Positions 16,245 through 24,849 of a stretch of 64,000 nt of DNA are shown piece by piece. The notes below the pieces were generated by a model. It was not told where the DNA came from. It ran no database searches and was given only the letters and a program-made list of their open reading frames with translations. The DNA is from Bacillus sp. FJAT-52991. GTDB taxonomy: Bacteria > Bacillota > Bacilli > Bacillales > Domibacillaceae. How positions within the stretch are numbered: position 1 is the stretch's first letter; every line of letters begins with the position of its first letter. A program made the translations under genes and the position numbers. The stretch covers positions 2,442,001 through 2,506,000 of the forward strand of contig NZ_CP147404.1 of assembly GCF_037201805.1 (NCBI RefSeq), written 5' to 3'.

Positions 16245-16329
16245 TTCCATCACTCCCGAAACATTAGTTACTAATAATGTACCATATTTCGGCCTTTTTG
16301 TAGCAGGCTTCTCACAAATTCTTCACAAT

Positions 16330-17031
16330 TTACGCGTTTGCTAGCTGATCCACCATTTTCATGACTAATTGTGACGAATGAAGGGCCGCTTTCGGCAAGA
16401 ATTGATCAAATGAGATATTGGATTCCTTGCCAGCAATATCAGACAATGACCGAATCACAACAAATGGCGTACTAAATTGATGAGCGACTTGAGCAATCGC
16501 TGCTGCTTCCATTTCAACTGCTTGTAAATCATTAAATTTAGTACTAATAAACTTCACTCGCTCTGGATCGCTCATAAATGAGTCTCCTGTGGCGATTAAA
16601 CCTTTCACGACTTGGATGCCCTCTTCTTCTTTGGCGCAGTTTAAAGCGATGTTAAGTAGCTTTTCATCCGCTTGAAAAGCTGCCGGTAGCTGAGGCACTT
16701 GACCGTACTCATAACCAAAGGCTGTCACATCGACATCATGATGACGTACTTCTGTAGAAATCACGACATCACCCACATTTAAATCTGGATTTAATCCACC
16801 CGCTGATCCTGTATTAATAATCACATCCGGTTGAAAATGTTGTAGCAAAACAGATGTCGTCATCGCAGCGTTCACTTTTCCAATACCAGAACGCAGTAAA
16901 ACTACTTCCGCACTATTCATCGTACCTATTGTATATTCACTGTTCGCGATCGTCTCTACTTGTTTAATATCCATATGATCGCGTAAGATTGTTACTTCTT
17001 CTTCCATCGCACCAATAATAGCAATTTTCAT
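16330..17031 (-). CDS. mtnN: 5'-methylthioadenosine/S-adenosylhomocysteine nucleosidase
   Basis: Hydrolyses MTA and S-adenosylhomocysteine to adenine plus the thioribose, feeding methionine salvage and the activated methyl cycle. The 233 residues show the N-terminal IGAMEEEV (catalytic Glu), [14 protein letters not shown] (phosphate-type loop), [13 protein letters not shown] (substrate-binding Glu) and RSLSDIAG (catalytic Asp). I start at [12 protein letters not shown] because GGAGG is just upstream. In B. subtilis it follows yrrT; that methyltransferase is not here. Confidence 0.96.
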   Translation of the reverse strand: MKIAIIGAMEEEVTILRDHMDIKQVETIANSEYTIGTMNSAEVVLLRSGIGKVNAAMTTSVLLQHFQPDVIINTGSAGGLNPDLNVGDVVISTEVRHHDVDVTAFGYEYGQVPQLPAAFQADEKLLNIALNCAKEEEGIQVVKGLIATGDSFMSDPERVKFISTKFNDLQAVEMEAAAIAQVAHQFSTPFVVIRSLSDIAGKESNISFDQFLPKAALHSSQLVMKMVDQLANA

Positions 17032-17188
17032 CTTTTTTCCTCCAATTTCGCAAACACTAATCAATTGACCATTCAAAAATGATCACTTCGCTATATTTTA
17101 TCATTTTTTCGCAACAATTGCTTGCCATCTCTTCCGTTTATCTTGTATACATAGAAAAAGATAATTCATTTAAAAAGGAGAAGGTATC

Positions 17189-17395
17189 ATGCAATTTCAT
17201 TTAGAGTTAATCGAAGACAAAGTAGAGTTTTTTGAAGCAGGCGATCTCGCTTCCTTAGAAAAAAAGATCGAGCAACAAATTGAGCATAACAAAGCGATTA
17301 TGCTTGGTGTCCACTCCGTTTCTCATCAAATGCATGTCGATCCCGATGGACGTAAATTTTATTCCGCCGTTGTTCATTTTAAACTAAAAAAGTAA
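17189..17395 (+). CDS. yrzA: DUF2536 family protein YrzA
   Basis: A 68-residue acidic/basic soluble protein of unknown function. It contains LIEDKVEFFEAGDLASLEKKIE and HSVSHQMHVDPDGRKFYSAVVHFK in separate parts, which I recognise as the Bacillus-specific YrzA/DUF2536 family. No membrane segment or known motif. AAAAAGGAG precedes the ATG. It is convergent with yrrS, as remembered for B. subtilis. Confidence 0.75.
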   Translation: MQFHLELIEDKVEFFEAGDLASLEKKIEQQIEHNKAIMLGVHSVSHQMHVDPDGRKFYSAVVHFKLKK

Positions 17396-17420
17396 GGAGC
17401 TCGCTTAGACGAGCTCCTTA
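17393..17420. terminator. Terminator between yrzA and yrrS
   Basis: AAGGAGCTCG / CGAGCTCCTT stem with 6-base loop; the T-run is on the minus strand, so it mainly serves yrrS. Confidence 0.7.
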
Positions 17421-17428
17421 CTAGCGTC

Positions 17429-18115
17429 CTAAAAACGCCCTTTATCATTTTGTTCTAGCTCGTACATTTTCGTCGGTTTCCATCCTTCACCGTCTACCCA
17501 AGTAAGGAACACACGATACGCCTCATCCGTGTTACTTTTTGGTGAGACTGTTCCAATCGCATCATTTGGACCTTTTCCTTTTACATACCAAACGACCATA
17601 TCATCTTGAGCAATGCCTGTAGCATAGGAAAGAGCGTCTAGCTTCTCTTGCCAATCCGGAGAATTACTGTCAAAAGATGAATTATGCTCACCTGTTTGTG
17701 AAGTACCGATCCCCTTCCAATTTGGGTCAACTATTTCTTTCTCTACGTTGGGCTCATCACTAGCTGTGACGATTTTTTCATCTTTCTTTTTATCTTGTTC
17801 TTGTTTTTCTTTATCTTGTTTTTCTTTATCTTTTTCTTCTTTTTCTTTTTCGCTCGGTTCTTCTTTTTCTTCTTTCTTGTTATCAGAATCGTTCGTCGCA
17901 GTCACATCTTCTGCTTTGTTTTTCTCAGTATGACTAGCCGTATTTTGTTCTGTTGCTGGTTTCTTTTCAACCGGTTTTTTCGCTTCTTCATTATTCCCAC
18001 CAGAGAAAATAGTAAATGCAACAACAACAATTAGAAGAACAACCACCGCAATGGCTGTGTTTAATACGCGATTTGTTTGTTTTCGTTTTGAATTTCGTTC
18101 TGCACGAGTCGCCAT
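17429..18115 (-). CDS. yrrS: YrrS family (DUF1510) membrane-anchored protein
   Basis: The 228-residue protein has a basic N-terminus, one membrane helix at about residues 19-37 (AIAVVVLLIVVVAFTIF), a long low-complexity linker very rich in Lys, Glu and Asp (about 45-130, including repeated KEKQDK-like units), and a compact C-terminal domain with WKGIGTSQTGEHNSSFDS, SYATGIAQDDMVVWYVKG and WVDGEGWKPTKM. This agrees with B. subtilis YrrS. Function unknown; an extracytoplasmic cell-wall role is suggested by its B. subtilis neighbour pbpI, which is absent here. Start chosen where GAGGAGAG lies 7 bases before ATG. Confidence 0.9.
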   Translation of the reverse strand: MATRAERNSKRKQTNRVLNTAIAVVVLLIVVVAFTIFSGGNNEEAKKPVEKKPATEQNTASHTEKNKAEDVTATNDSDNKKEEKEEPSEKEKEEKDKEKQDKEKQEQDKKKDEKIVTASDEPNVEKEIVDPNWKGIGTSQTGEHNSSFDSNSPDWQEKLDALSYATGIAQDDMVVWYVKGKGPNDAIGTVSPKSNTDEAYRVFLTWVDGEGWKPTKMYELEQNDKGRF

Positions 18116-18191
18116 GTTTTTTTCTCTCCTCTCAACTGCATCATTCAACATTTTATCATGACTTGTGCCTAACATGAAGTCATTTACAAAG

Positions 18192-18227
18192 AAAAAAACG
18201 CTAAAGGGCTACTCCTTTAGCGCTTTT
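18192..18227 (-). terminator. greA terminator
   Basis: AGCGCTAAAGG ... CCTTTAGCG stem followed on the minus strand by TTTTTTT. Confidence 0.75.
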
Positions 18228-18236
18228 TCTTATTAA

Positions 18237-18713
18237 TTAGCTAATTGAAACAATTTTAACAGACATTTCTCCACCTGGTGTTACGACATTTACTTGGTCG
18301 CCCACTCTTTTTCCAATTAAGCTTTTAGCAATCGGAGAATCATTTGAGATCTTTCCTTCAAACGGATCCGCTTCTGCACTACCCACAATTGTATAAGCTT
18401 CTTCTTCGCCGTCTGGCAATTCAATAAATACAACCGTTTTCCCTAAAGACACAACGCTTGGATCCATTGAATCTTCTTCAATAATCTTTGCATTTCGGAT
18501 CATCGTTTCTAATGTACCGATACGCCCCTCAACAAAGGCTTGTTCTTCCTTCGCTGAATCGTATTCGGAGTTTTCCGATAAGTCTCCAAAACTGCGAGCA
18601 ATCTTAATTCTTTCTACTACCTCTTTGCGTTTCACCGCTTTTAAATATTCAAGTTCCTGTTCTAGCTTTGCTTTTCCCTCTTCTGTCATAGGGTATACTT
18701 TTTCTACTGACAA
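18237..18713 (-). CDS. greA: Transcription elongation factor GreA
   Basis: Rescues backtracked RNA polymerase by stimulating transcript cleavage. The N-terminal coiled coil carries the acidic tip in [19 protein letters not shown]; the C-terminal FKBP-like domain has GKTVVFIEL and [15 protein letters not shown] choose TTG at 18713, giving the start [17 protein letters not shown], which matches the family (158 residues) and has AAGGAG 10 bases upstream. The 180-base gap to udk contains an inverted repeat but no gene; pbpI, the usual downstream neighbour in B. subtilis, is missing. Confidence 0.96.
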   Translation of the reverse strand: MSVEKVYPMTEEGKAKLEQELEYLKAVKRKEVVERIKIARSFGDLSENSEYDSAKEEQAFVEGRIGTLETMIRNAKIIEEDSMDPSVVSLGKTVVFIELPDGEEEAYTIVGSAEADPFEGKISNDSPIAKSLIGKRVGDQVNVVTPGGEMSVKIVSIS

Positions 18714-18776
18714 GTCCCTTCCACTCCTTTTCATCTCGCTGCCCTCTATATTTCAAGAAAGCAAAAAACATGAGCA

Positions 18777-18880
18777 GGCTGCCTCAAAAGCGTCTGTTCC
18801 CGAAAAAACACTATACAATGAAAGCATTCTTCATTATATACGTTCCATGCGGATAACAACCCTTTAGTATTGAGACAGCC
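18777..18880. repeat. Short element with inverted ends between udk and greA
   Basis: GGCTGCCTCAA (18777-18787) and TTGAGACAGCC (18870-18880) are inverted with one mismatch, 82 bases apart. No reading frame. The end sequence resembles GGCTGTCTCAA ends seen on several Bacillus insertion sequences, so it may be a MITE or a decayed IS remnant; a weak transcription terminator is also possible. Confidence 0.35.
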
Positions 18881-18918
18881 CTGTTTCTTAAAGATTATGT
18901 CTGTTTCATAAAAAGATA

Positions 18919-19554
18919 CTATAAAATAGCATTTTGTTCAAGAATTGTTTGAATTTTAGTAACGACGAGGTCGATAGCTACGTGATTTTGTCCGCCTTCA
19001 GGAATAATAATATCTGCATAACGCTTCGTTGGTTCAATAAATTGGTTATGCATGGGCCGAACCACATTAATATACTGATCAACCACAGAATCAAGCGTAC
19101 GCCCACGTTCTTGAATATCACGCATCATGCGGCGGATAATGCGAATATCCGCATCGGTATCCACAAAAAGCTTAATATCCATTAAATCGCGCAGTCTCGG
19201 ATCTTCGAGCACAAGAATACCTTCTAATATAATGACATTCTTTGGCTCCATTACAATCGTTTCGGCGGATCGTGTGTGCTGCACGTAATCATAGACCGGT
19301 CTTTCAATCGGTCGATATTGTAGTAACTGGTTAACATGTTCAATTAATAAATCATTATCAAAGGCAAATGGATGATCATAATTCGTTTTCAAGCGCTCTT
19401 CAAACGGCAAGTGACTTTGATCTTTATAATAATAATCTTGTTCAATAATCATGATCGAATGACCTTTAAAAATTTCGTCAATCGCTTTTGTCACGCTTGT
19501 TTTCCCGGAACCGGACCCGCCGGCGATCCCAATGACTACTGGTTTTTGCTTCAT
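18919..19554 (-). CDS. udk: Uridine kinase
   Basis: Phosphorylates uridine and cytidine with GTP or ATP in pyrimidine salvage. P-loop [13 protein letters not shown] at residues 9-21; substrate part [22 protein letters not shown] in two pieces; [20 protein letters not shown] holds the Walker B-type strand; [13 protein letters not shown] is the lid. 211 residues, normal. It starts 5 bases after trhP2 and belongs to the trmR-trhP1-trhP2-udk-greA gene line. Confidence 0.97.
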   Translation of the reverse strand: MKQKPVVIGIAGGSGSGKTSVTKAIDEIFKGHSIMIIEQDYYYKDQSHLPFEERLKTNYDHPFAFDNDLLIEHVNQLLQYRPIERPVYDYVQHTRSAETIVMEPKNVIILEGILVLEDPRLRDLMDIKLFVDTDADIRIIRRMMRDIQERGRTLDSVVDQYINVVRPMHNQFIEPTKRYADIIIPEGGQNHVAIDLVVTKIQTILEQNAIL

Positions 19555-19559
19555 CGGTC

Positions 19560-20834
19560 TTACTCTAGCCCCTTTCGCATCATGTTGTCTCGATACACTG
19601 GTTGGTTCACTTTAAAGCGGACGATTTGTAGTGGATGACGGGCTGCATCCAGCTCGTTTCCATCCTCATCCCAAACCTTATCAACCACCTGTGTAAAGCT
19701 GTCAATTTCCGGGCCAAAAAATTCTACCTCGTCTCCTGGACGGAAAAAGTTACGTTGCTGTAATGTGACCATTTGTGTTTCCATGTCATAATCCAACACT
19801 AAGCCCACAAAATCATGTGTCGCTTTTTTCCCATGCACACCAAATAATTGTTCATTCGCTCCAGGTGTTCCTTGGAAGAAGGCAGGAGCTGCTGGTCGAT
19901 TGGCACATTTCTCTAGTTCATCTAACCATTCTTGCTTCACTTTAAAGTTTTCTGGGTCCGCACAATACGCATCAATGATTTTGCGATACACACTAACCAC
20001 AGTGGCTACATAATGGATTGATTTCATTCGACCTTCAATTTTCAAACTATCAATGCCAAGTTCAATCATTTGAGGGATGGATTCCACAAGCTTTAAGTCT
20101 TTTGGACTCATGGCAAATGGAGAATCATCATCAGAAAATAATGGGTTTTCTCCTTTTTCATCTAATGAATATAAATCATAATCCCAACGGCAAGATTGAC
20201 AGCAACCCCCACGGTTCGAATCGCGAGCAGTCATATGATTACTTAATACACATCGACCGGAGTAAGCGATACACATCGCCCCATGAATAAACGTCTCGAT
20301 TTCAATGTCGACTTTTTCCTTCATTTCACGAATTTCTTCTCCCGTCGTTTCACGAGCGAGCACCACTCGGTGAAGGCCTTCATCTTTCCAATATTGAACC
20401 GCACGCCAATTGGATAAAGATTGTTGCGTACTTAAATGAACTTCGACGTTCGGAGCTACGCGACGACATGTTTCAATGATGAGCGGGTCCGCTACGATGA
20501 TCCCTGTCACACCCGCCTCTTGCAGTCCGCGTAAATAATCCTCTAGCCCGTCAATATTTTCATTATGCGCATAAATATTCGTCGTCACATAAATTTTGGC
20601 TCCGTATTTCTTGGCGAATTCTACACCTTCTTTCATTTCTTCAAAGGTAAAATTACCTGCATTCGAACGAAGTCCATATTCCTGTCCACCAATATATACA
20701 GCATCTGCCCCATAATGCACTGCTATTTTTAATTTTTCAAGCGTTCCAGCTGGAGCCAATAATTCAGGTTTTTTCACAATGACTCGTTTGCCATCAACGA
20801 TTTTGGAAATTTTATCATTTATGATCGTATTCAC
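19560..20834 (-). CDS. trhP2: tRNA hydroxylation protein TrhP2 (peptidase U32 family, YrrO)
   Basis: U32-family protein reported, with its partner, to supply the 5-hydroxyl of uridine-34 in B. subtilis tRNAs. The 424 residues include [26 protein letters not shown] split over the barrel start, [16 protein letters not shown] with the U32 signature ETFIHGAMC, and cysteines in [16 protein letters not shown] that probably bind an iron-sulfur cluster. It ends with a beta domain (VGLVLDYD...). Start GTG, 8 bases after AGGAGG. Directly follows trhP1. Confidence 0.9.
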   Translation of the reverse strand: MNTIINDKISKIVDGKRVIVKKPELLAPAGTLEKLKIAVHYGADAVYIGGQEYGLRSNAGNFTFEEMKEGVEFAKKYGAKIYVTTNIYAHNENIDGLEDYLRGLQEAGVTGIIVADPLIIETCRRVAPNVEVHLSTQQSLSNWRAVQYWKDEGLHRVVLARETTGEEIREMKEKVDIEIETFIHGAMCIAYSGRCVLSNHMTARDSNRGGCCQSCRWDYDLYSLDEKGENPLFSDDDSPFAMSPKDLKLVESIPQMIELGIDSLKIEGRMKSIHYVATVVSVYRKIIDAYCADPENFKVKQEWLDELEKCANRPAAPAFFQGTPGANEQLFGVHGKKATHDFVGLVLDYDMETQMVTLQQRNFFRPGDEVEFFGPEIDSFTQVVDKVWDEDGNELDAARHPLQIVRFKVNQPVYRDNMMRKGLE

Positions 20835-20848
20835 GCTTATTCCTCCTT

Positions 20849-21778
20849 TTAATAGACCGTTTCTTTAAAGAAAAAGCCTGTATCGAGTGGACGATGTTTC
20901 GGTTGAATGGCTTCTACTTTTTCAAGAAGCTCGTCTTTCACTTCTTCGTATTGTTCTGGCTCTTCAGCACATAAATCAATCGCTTGACGATATAATTTTG
21001 TCACTTCTAAAAGATACTCTGGTGAATGCAATACACCATCAATTTTAAAACTATCAATTCCGGCCTCTATTATTTCCTGTAGCTCATCAATGATACAAAT
21101 ATCATTCGGGCTCATAATATGAGTGCCATTTTCATCTTCATAGATAGGGTATTTATTTCCACGCTCTTTATCATGAAGGAGCATACTTTGCTCTTGCTGG
21201 CGATTTTCAACTTCCATCGCTTTGCCTTGATATTCAAAATAATGTCCAAGCAATGGTCGCTTTGATTGGAACATGCATGTCATTCCATGCACTTGCACTT
21301 CAATAGCAACCTCTGCATTTTCTTTGATTTCGATGATCGCATCCATATTCAGCTCACGAGCTAATACCGCGCGAACGGCTCCTCTTTTGCCCCAATAATT
21401 ACACGTAAAATAATTCGTTGCTGTGGTTTCTGTATTCCAATGAAGCGGCATAGTAGGCGCTTTTTGACGAACGGCCATTAATACAGCAGGATCACCAAAA
21501 ATAATGGCATCACAGTTCGCTTCCTGCAAGAAAGCCACATAATCATCTAATTCATTGGCGCGATCATTATGGAAAATCGCATTCATGGCGACATACACTT
21601 TTTTCCCTAGTGAATGCGCTAGTTCAATCGCTTTCTTAACTTCTTCACGGTTAAATTCTCCCGCAAGCCGTAAACCATATCGCTGCTCGCCAATCACAAA
21701 TGCATCTGCTCCTGCTTCCGCCAAAGGCAAAATAGCATCCACGCTATTTGGAGTCACTAGTAATTCTGGTTTATTCAT
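20849..21778 (-). CDS. trhP1: tRNA hydroxylation protein TrhP1 (peptidase U32 family, YrrN)
   Basis: Partner of TrhP2, also needed for 5-hydroxyuridine in tRNA according to B. subtilis work. 309 residues from MNKPELLVTPNSVDAILPLA, a TIM-barrel N-terminus homologous to the TrhP2 start, with VQVHGMTCMFQSKRPLLGHY at the position of the U32 signature; it lacks the CC..C cluster of TrhP2. The start at 21778 has GAGGTGG upstream and overlaps the trmR end by 8 bases, showing coupling. Confidence 0.88.
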   Translation of the reverse strand: MNKPELLVTPNSVDAILPLAEAGADAFVIGEQRYGLRLAGEFNREEVKKAIELAHSLGKKVYVAMNAIFHNDRANELDDYVAFLQEANCDAIIFGDPAVLMAVRQKAPTMPLHWNTETTATNYFTCNYWGKRGAVRAVLARELNMDAIIEIKENAEVAIEVQVHGMTCMFQSKRPLLGHYFEYQGKAMEVENRQQEQSMLLHDKERGNKYPIYEDENGTHIMSPNDICIIDELQEIIEAGIDSFKIDGVLHSPEYLLEVTKLYRQAIDLCAEEPEQYEEVKDELLEKVEAIQPKHRPLDTGFFFKETVY

Positions 21779-22424
21779 CTTCTTTTCCACCTCTTTTAAG
21801 GCTGACAGCCAACCCGTCACCGACCGGGATAATTGCCGTGTCGTAATCTGGATGAGTCATCAACCATTCATTATACTTTTGGATTTTTTTCACTAAATTT
21901 CGCGTCCGCTTCGTCTGAACTAATTCTTCAGCTACATACCCTTTAAATAAGACATTATCTGTATAAACCGTTCCCTGGTTTGTTAAAAATGCCGTATAGC
22001 TTTTAAAAAACTTCGTATACTGACCTTTTGCTGCATCGATAAAAATAGCATCATACGGTCCCATTTTCCCCACTTCGTCTACTACCTCTAATGCATCTCC
22101 ATATATAACGGTCACTTGGTTTCCATATTTTGCGCGATCGATATATTGAAGAGCTTTTTGATAACGTTCTGAATCGCGTTCGACCGTAACGATCTCTGTT
22201 CCTGGTAGAGCAGCTGCCATTCGCAAAGCAGAATAGCCTATAGCTGTACCAACCTCAAGGATTCTCTTCGGCGCTTGCAATCGTAACATTTGAAGAAGAG
22301 CTTCTATTCCTACTACTTCCATAATGGGAACACGATTCTCCCTAGCAAACTCCTCCATTTCAACAAACAGATCCGATCGGTCCTTAACTAATGTTTCTAT
22401 ATAATGATGGATTTTATCGTCCAA
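21771..22424 (-). CDS. trmR: tRNA 5-hydroxyuridine methyltransferase TrmR (YrrM)
   Basis: O-methyltransferase that turns 5-hydroxyuridine-34 into 5-methoxyuridine using SAM. Family features in 217 residues: ILEVGTAIGYSALRMA (SAM motif I), IVTVERDSERYQKAL, and FIDAAKGQYTKFF with metal-binding Asp, then TDNVLFKG. Start is TTG, 7 bases after AAGGGG. With the two downstream genes it forms a complete cluster for the mo5U modification, which widens decoding of four-codon boxes. Confidence 0.9.
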   Translation of the reverse strand: MDDKIHHYIETLVKDRSDLFVEMEEFARENRVPIMEVVGIEALLQMLRLQAPKRILEVGTAIGYSALRMAAALPGTEIVTVERDSERYQKALQYIDRAKYGNQVTVIYGDALEVVDEVGKMGPYDAIFIDAAKGQYTKFFKSYTAFLTNQGTVYTDNVLFKGYVAEELVQTKRTRNLVKKIQKYNEWLMTHPDYDTAIIPVGDGLAVSLKRGGKEDE

Positions 22425-22454
22425 TTTCGATCCCCTTTTCTAAAAAGGCTTAAC

Positions 22455-22484
22455 AAGAAAAAGAAGAAAGCTCCTCAGCTTTCT
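22455..22484 (-). terminator. mltG terminator
   Basis: AGAAAGCT-CCTC-AGCTTTCT stem and, on the minus strand, a following TTCTTTTTCTTG run; lies between mltG and trmR, so these are separate transcripts. Confidence 0.6.
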
Positions 22485-22572
22485 ACCCTTTTTTTGCGCT
22501 CTATTATCCATTGACTAAAAAAACACTTGAATTATTTTAACATATTGTAGAGAAAAAAGCGACTGTTCTCAT

Positions 22573-23679
22573 TTACTGCTGTTTGGCATCAGTAATGTAC
22601 TTTTCTTTTAGCTGATTATGTTCTTCTAATGTTTTCGAGTAATACACATCTCCAGCTGGTGAAGCAAGAAAATAGAGATAATCTGTCTGTTCTGGATTTA
22701 ATGCAGCTTCTATCGAAGACAATCCACTGTTACTAATCGGACCTGGTGTGAGCCCTTTTACTTTATACGTATTATACGGTGAATCTACCTTTAAATCTTT
22801 GTAATACACACGACTTTTATGCTTGCCGAGAGCATATAAAACCGTTGGATCGGTCTGCAGCGGCATATTTTGCTCTAGACGATTATAAAAGACACTAGAG
22901 ATCTTTCTGCGATCTGCCTTTTCAGTTGCTTCTTTTTCAATGAGTGAAGACATCGTCAACAGCTGATGAGCTGACATTTTTTTCGCGGCCATCGATGATC
23001 GATATTGCGCTAATACGCTATCCGTTTTTTTGATCATATCTTCTATGATTTCTTTTATAGGCGTTTTCTTATCTCCATAATGATACGTCGCCGGATATAA
23101 ATAGCCTTCTAACGGATATTTTATCTGTTCCGCTAAAATTTCTTCCGTCAACAATTCTGGATATTTTTTTATCATTTGTTTAATAAAAGTTGGGTCATTC
23201 ATTACTTTGAGTATTTCGCTGGTGTTACGACCTGTTTCTTTACTGATGATCTCAGCAATTTGTGACAATTGATACCCTTCAGGAATGGTTAGCTCAACTT
23301 CGCTTGCTACAACCTTTCCTGTTTTCATTATTTCGATCAATTCATCGACGGTCATTGCTTGATTAAAGGAGTAGTTCCCTGCCTGAAAATCGCCTTCTCC
23401 TTTATATTTCACATAGTATTTAAATACTTCTGCATTTTTCACTAATCCTTTTTCTTCAAGCTGATCTGCTATTACAGAAAGGCTAGAACCAATTGGAATT
23501 GAAACTTGGACAGGAGTTCGATCATTTTTGTCAACAGGTTGAAGTGCGGACTGTACAAAGAAATAAATGCCTACTGCTGCACCTCCTATGACTAGAAAGA
23601 AAGCTAAGATCATAAAAATAATCGATTTTTTCAACCGCCTCTTTCTCTCTGGAGACTGCAAATAAAGCTGCTTCGACAT
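22573..23679 (-). CDS. mltG: Endolytic transglycosylase MltG
   Basis: Cuts nascent glycan strands and so sets chain ends during cell-wall growth (YceG family; YrrL in B. subtilis). One N-terminal transmembrane helix at about residues 17-40 follows a basic start (ERKRRLKKS). A LysM-like portion (TVDELIEIMKTGKV, GYQLSQIAEII) precedes the catalytic domain with LLTMSSLIEKEA (catalytic Glu), SVFYNRLEQNMPLQTDPTV and YNTYKVKGLTPGPISNSG. 368 residues. AAAGGGGAAAG lies before the ATG. Confidence 0.95.
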   Translation of the reverse strand: MSKQLYLQSPERKRRLKKSIIFMILAFFLVIGGAAVGIYFFVQSALQPVDKNDRTPVQVSIPIGSSLSVIADQLEEKGLVKNAEVFKYYVKYKGEGDFQAGNYSFNQAMTVDELIEIMKTGKVVASEVELTIPEGYQLSQIAEIISKETGRNTSEILKVMNDPTFIKQMIKKYPELLTEEILAEQIKYPLEGYLYPATYHYGDKKTPIKEIIEDMIKKTDSVLAQYRSSMAAKKMSAHQLLTMSSLIEKEATEKADRRKISSVFYNRLEQNMPLQTDPTVLYALGKHKSRVYYKDLKVDSPYNTYKVKGLTPGPISNSGLSSIEAALNPEQTDYLYFLASPAGDVYYSKTLEEHNQLKEKYITDAKQQ

Positions 23680-23743
23680 ATTCTTTCCCCTTTCAACATT
23701 AAACGAGTCATTCTTCGCCCTCCCATTATACTACAATCCCATC

Positions 23744-23775
23744 AAAAAAGGACCGGGAAGTCCGGTCCTTTTTTC
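23744..23775 (-). terminator. Terminator after yrzB
   Basis: AAAAAAGGACCGG / CCGGTCCTTTTTT stem, perfect, immediately after the yrzB stop. Confidence 0.8.
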
Positions 23776-24060
23776 TTATTCCTCTTCTTCATCAAGGAAT
23801 GTGTTCAGCATTTCCTCAATTAAATCCCACTCTTCATCGCTTTCAATCGGCATTAATTCACCATCTTGGCCATCTTCTGCTGGAATAAAAGAGGAAGCAT
23901 GGATTTCGATTTCTTCGTTGTCATCTTCTTCTGCACCTACTGGGAAATAAAGTACATAAGATTTTTCGAATTCGTCGGAATCAAAAGTGAACAATACTTC
24001 GCATAATTGCTCGTTTCCGTTTTCATCAATAATTGTAATTTGTTTTTCATCATGTGTCAT
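23776..24060 (-). CDS. yrzB: DUF1292 (UPF0473) family protein YrzB
   Basis: Small acidic protein, 94 residues, function unknown. It carries [28 protein letters not shown] and [19 protein letters not shown], as in other Firmicute YrzB proteins. Start ATG at 24060 with GAGGTGG upstream; a GTG in that ribosome binding site would extend the frame but is unlikely. It closes the yrzL-yrrK-yrzB operon found next to alaS across Firmicutes. Confidence 0.93.
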   Translation of the reverse strand: MTHDEKQITIIDENGNEQLCEVLFTFDSDEFEKSYVLYFPVGAEEDDNEEIEIHASSFIPAEDGQDGELMPIESDEEWDLIEEMLNTFLDEEEE

Positions 24061-24076
24061 ATTTTTTTCCACCTCA

Positions 24077-24493
24077 TTAGTATTGGCTGTCGAGAAATCC
24101 TTGCAGGATCATCACCGCGGCCATTTTATCAATTACTTTCTTGCGCTTCTTCCGGCTAACATCAGCTTCAAGCAACACCCGCTCCGCTGCCATTGTGGTC
24201 ATGCGTTCATCCCAGAGGACCACAGGCAACGAGTAGCGCTCCTCGAGCTGTCGCGCAAATGCTTGCGAAGCTTCTCCACGCGGACCAATCGTGTTGTTCA
24301 TATTCTTTGGCAATCCGACAACAAATTTCTCAATGCTGTATTCCTGACAAAGAACATCGAGTCGATCAAGTCCAAAGTCTTGCTTTTCCTCGTCAATGCG
24401 AATGGTTTCAATTCCTTGAGCGGTAAAGCCTAATTCATCACTAATTGCCACGCCAACTGTTTTTGAGCCGACGTCTAACCCCATTACTCTCAT
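24077..24493 (-). CDS. yrrK: RuvX/YqgF family nuclease-fold protein YrrK
   Basis: RNase H-fold protein annotated as putative Holliday junction resolvase; in other bacteria it takes part in 16S rRNA 5' end processing. 138 residues with [18 protein letters not shown] (first acidic residue), [16 protein letters not shown], and [14 protein letters not shown] (second acidic site) and [10 protein letters not shown] at the end (third). Third acidic residue present, so catalytic set looks intact. Between yrzL and yrzB. Confidence 0.94.
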   Translation of the reverse strand: MRVMGLDVGSKTVGVAISDELGFTAQGIETIRIDEEKQDFGLDRLDVLCQEYSIEKFVVGLPKNMNNTIGPRGEASQAFARQLEERYSLPVVLWDERMTTMAAERVLLEADVSRKKRKKVIDKMAAVMILQGFLDSQY

Positions 24494-24499
24494 AAAGAC

Positions 24500-24766
24500 T
24501 TATCCCTCTCGCTGCTGTTTCAAGTACGTTTTCACAAGCTCTTCAATAATTTCATCGCGTTCAAGCTTACGGATCAAATTACGTGCATCGTTATGGCGTG
24601 GAATATAAGCAGGGTCGCCGGAAAGTAAGTAACCGACAATTTGATTGATTGGATTATATCCTTTTTCCTGAAGCGCGTCATACACTTTAAACAATACTTC
24701 TTTCACATCTTGTTCAAACGGCTCCTCAGGAAAATTAAACCTCATCGTTTGATCAAAAGAGCTCAT
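24500..24766 (-). CDS. yrzL: IreB family protein (UPF0297) YrzL
   Basis: 88-residue protein of the IreB family; in Enterococcus IreB is a substrate of the Ser/Thr kinase IreK and restrains cephalosporin resistance. The sequence [12 protein letters not shown], then [20 protein letters not shown] and NARNL-like [20 protein letters not shown], is typical. Start at 24766, 6 bases after GAGGTG. Head of the yrzL-yrrK-yrzB operon downstream of alaS. Confidence 0.93.
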   Translation of the reverse strand: MSSFDQTMRFNFPEEPFEQDVKEVLFKVYDALQEKGYNPINQIVGYLLSGDPAYIPRHNDARNLIRKLERDEIIEELVKTYLKQQREG

Positions 24767-24849
24767 AATTAGCACCTCGCTTTAGGCTCAATAAGTGTGA
24801 GCCTGCTTTTGTACAAGTTATTTACATTGTACAATAAATTGCCATGGAA

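Noticed and set aside
17748..18034. Two plus-strand open frames opposite yrrS
   Set aside because: They are antisense to the Lys/Glu-rich repetitive linker of yrrS, giving runs of Phe and Ser; no ribosome binding site and no family resemblance.
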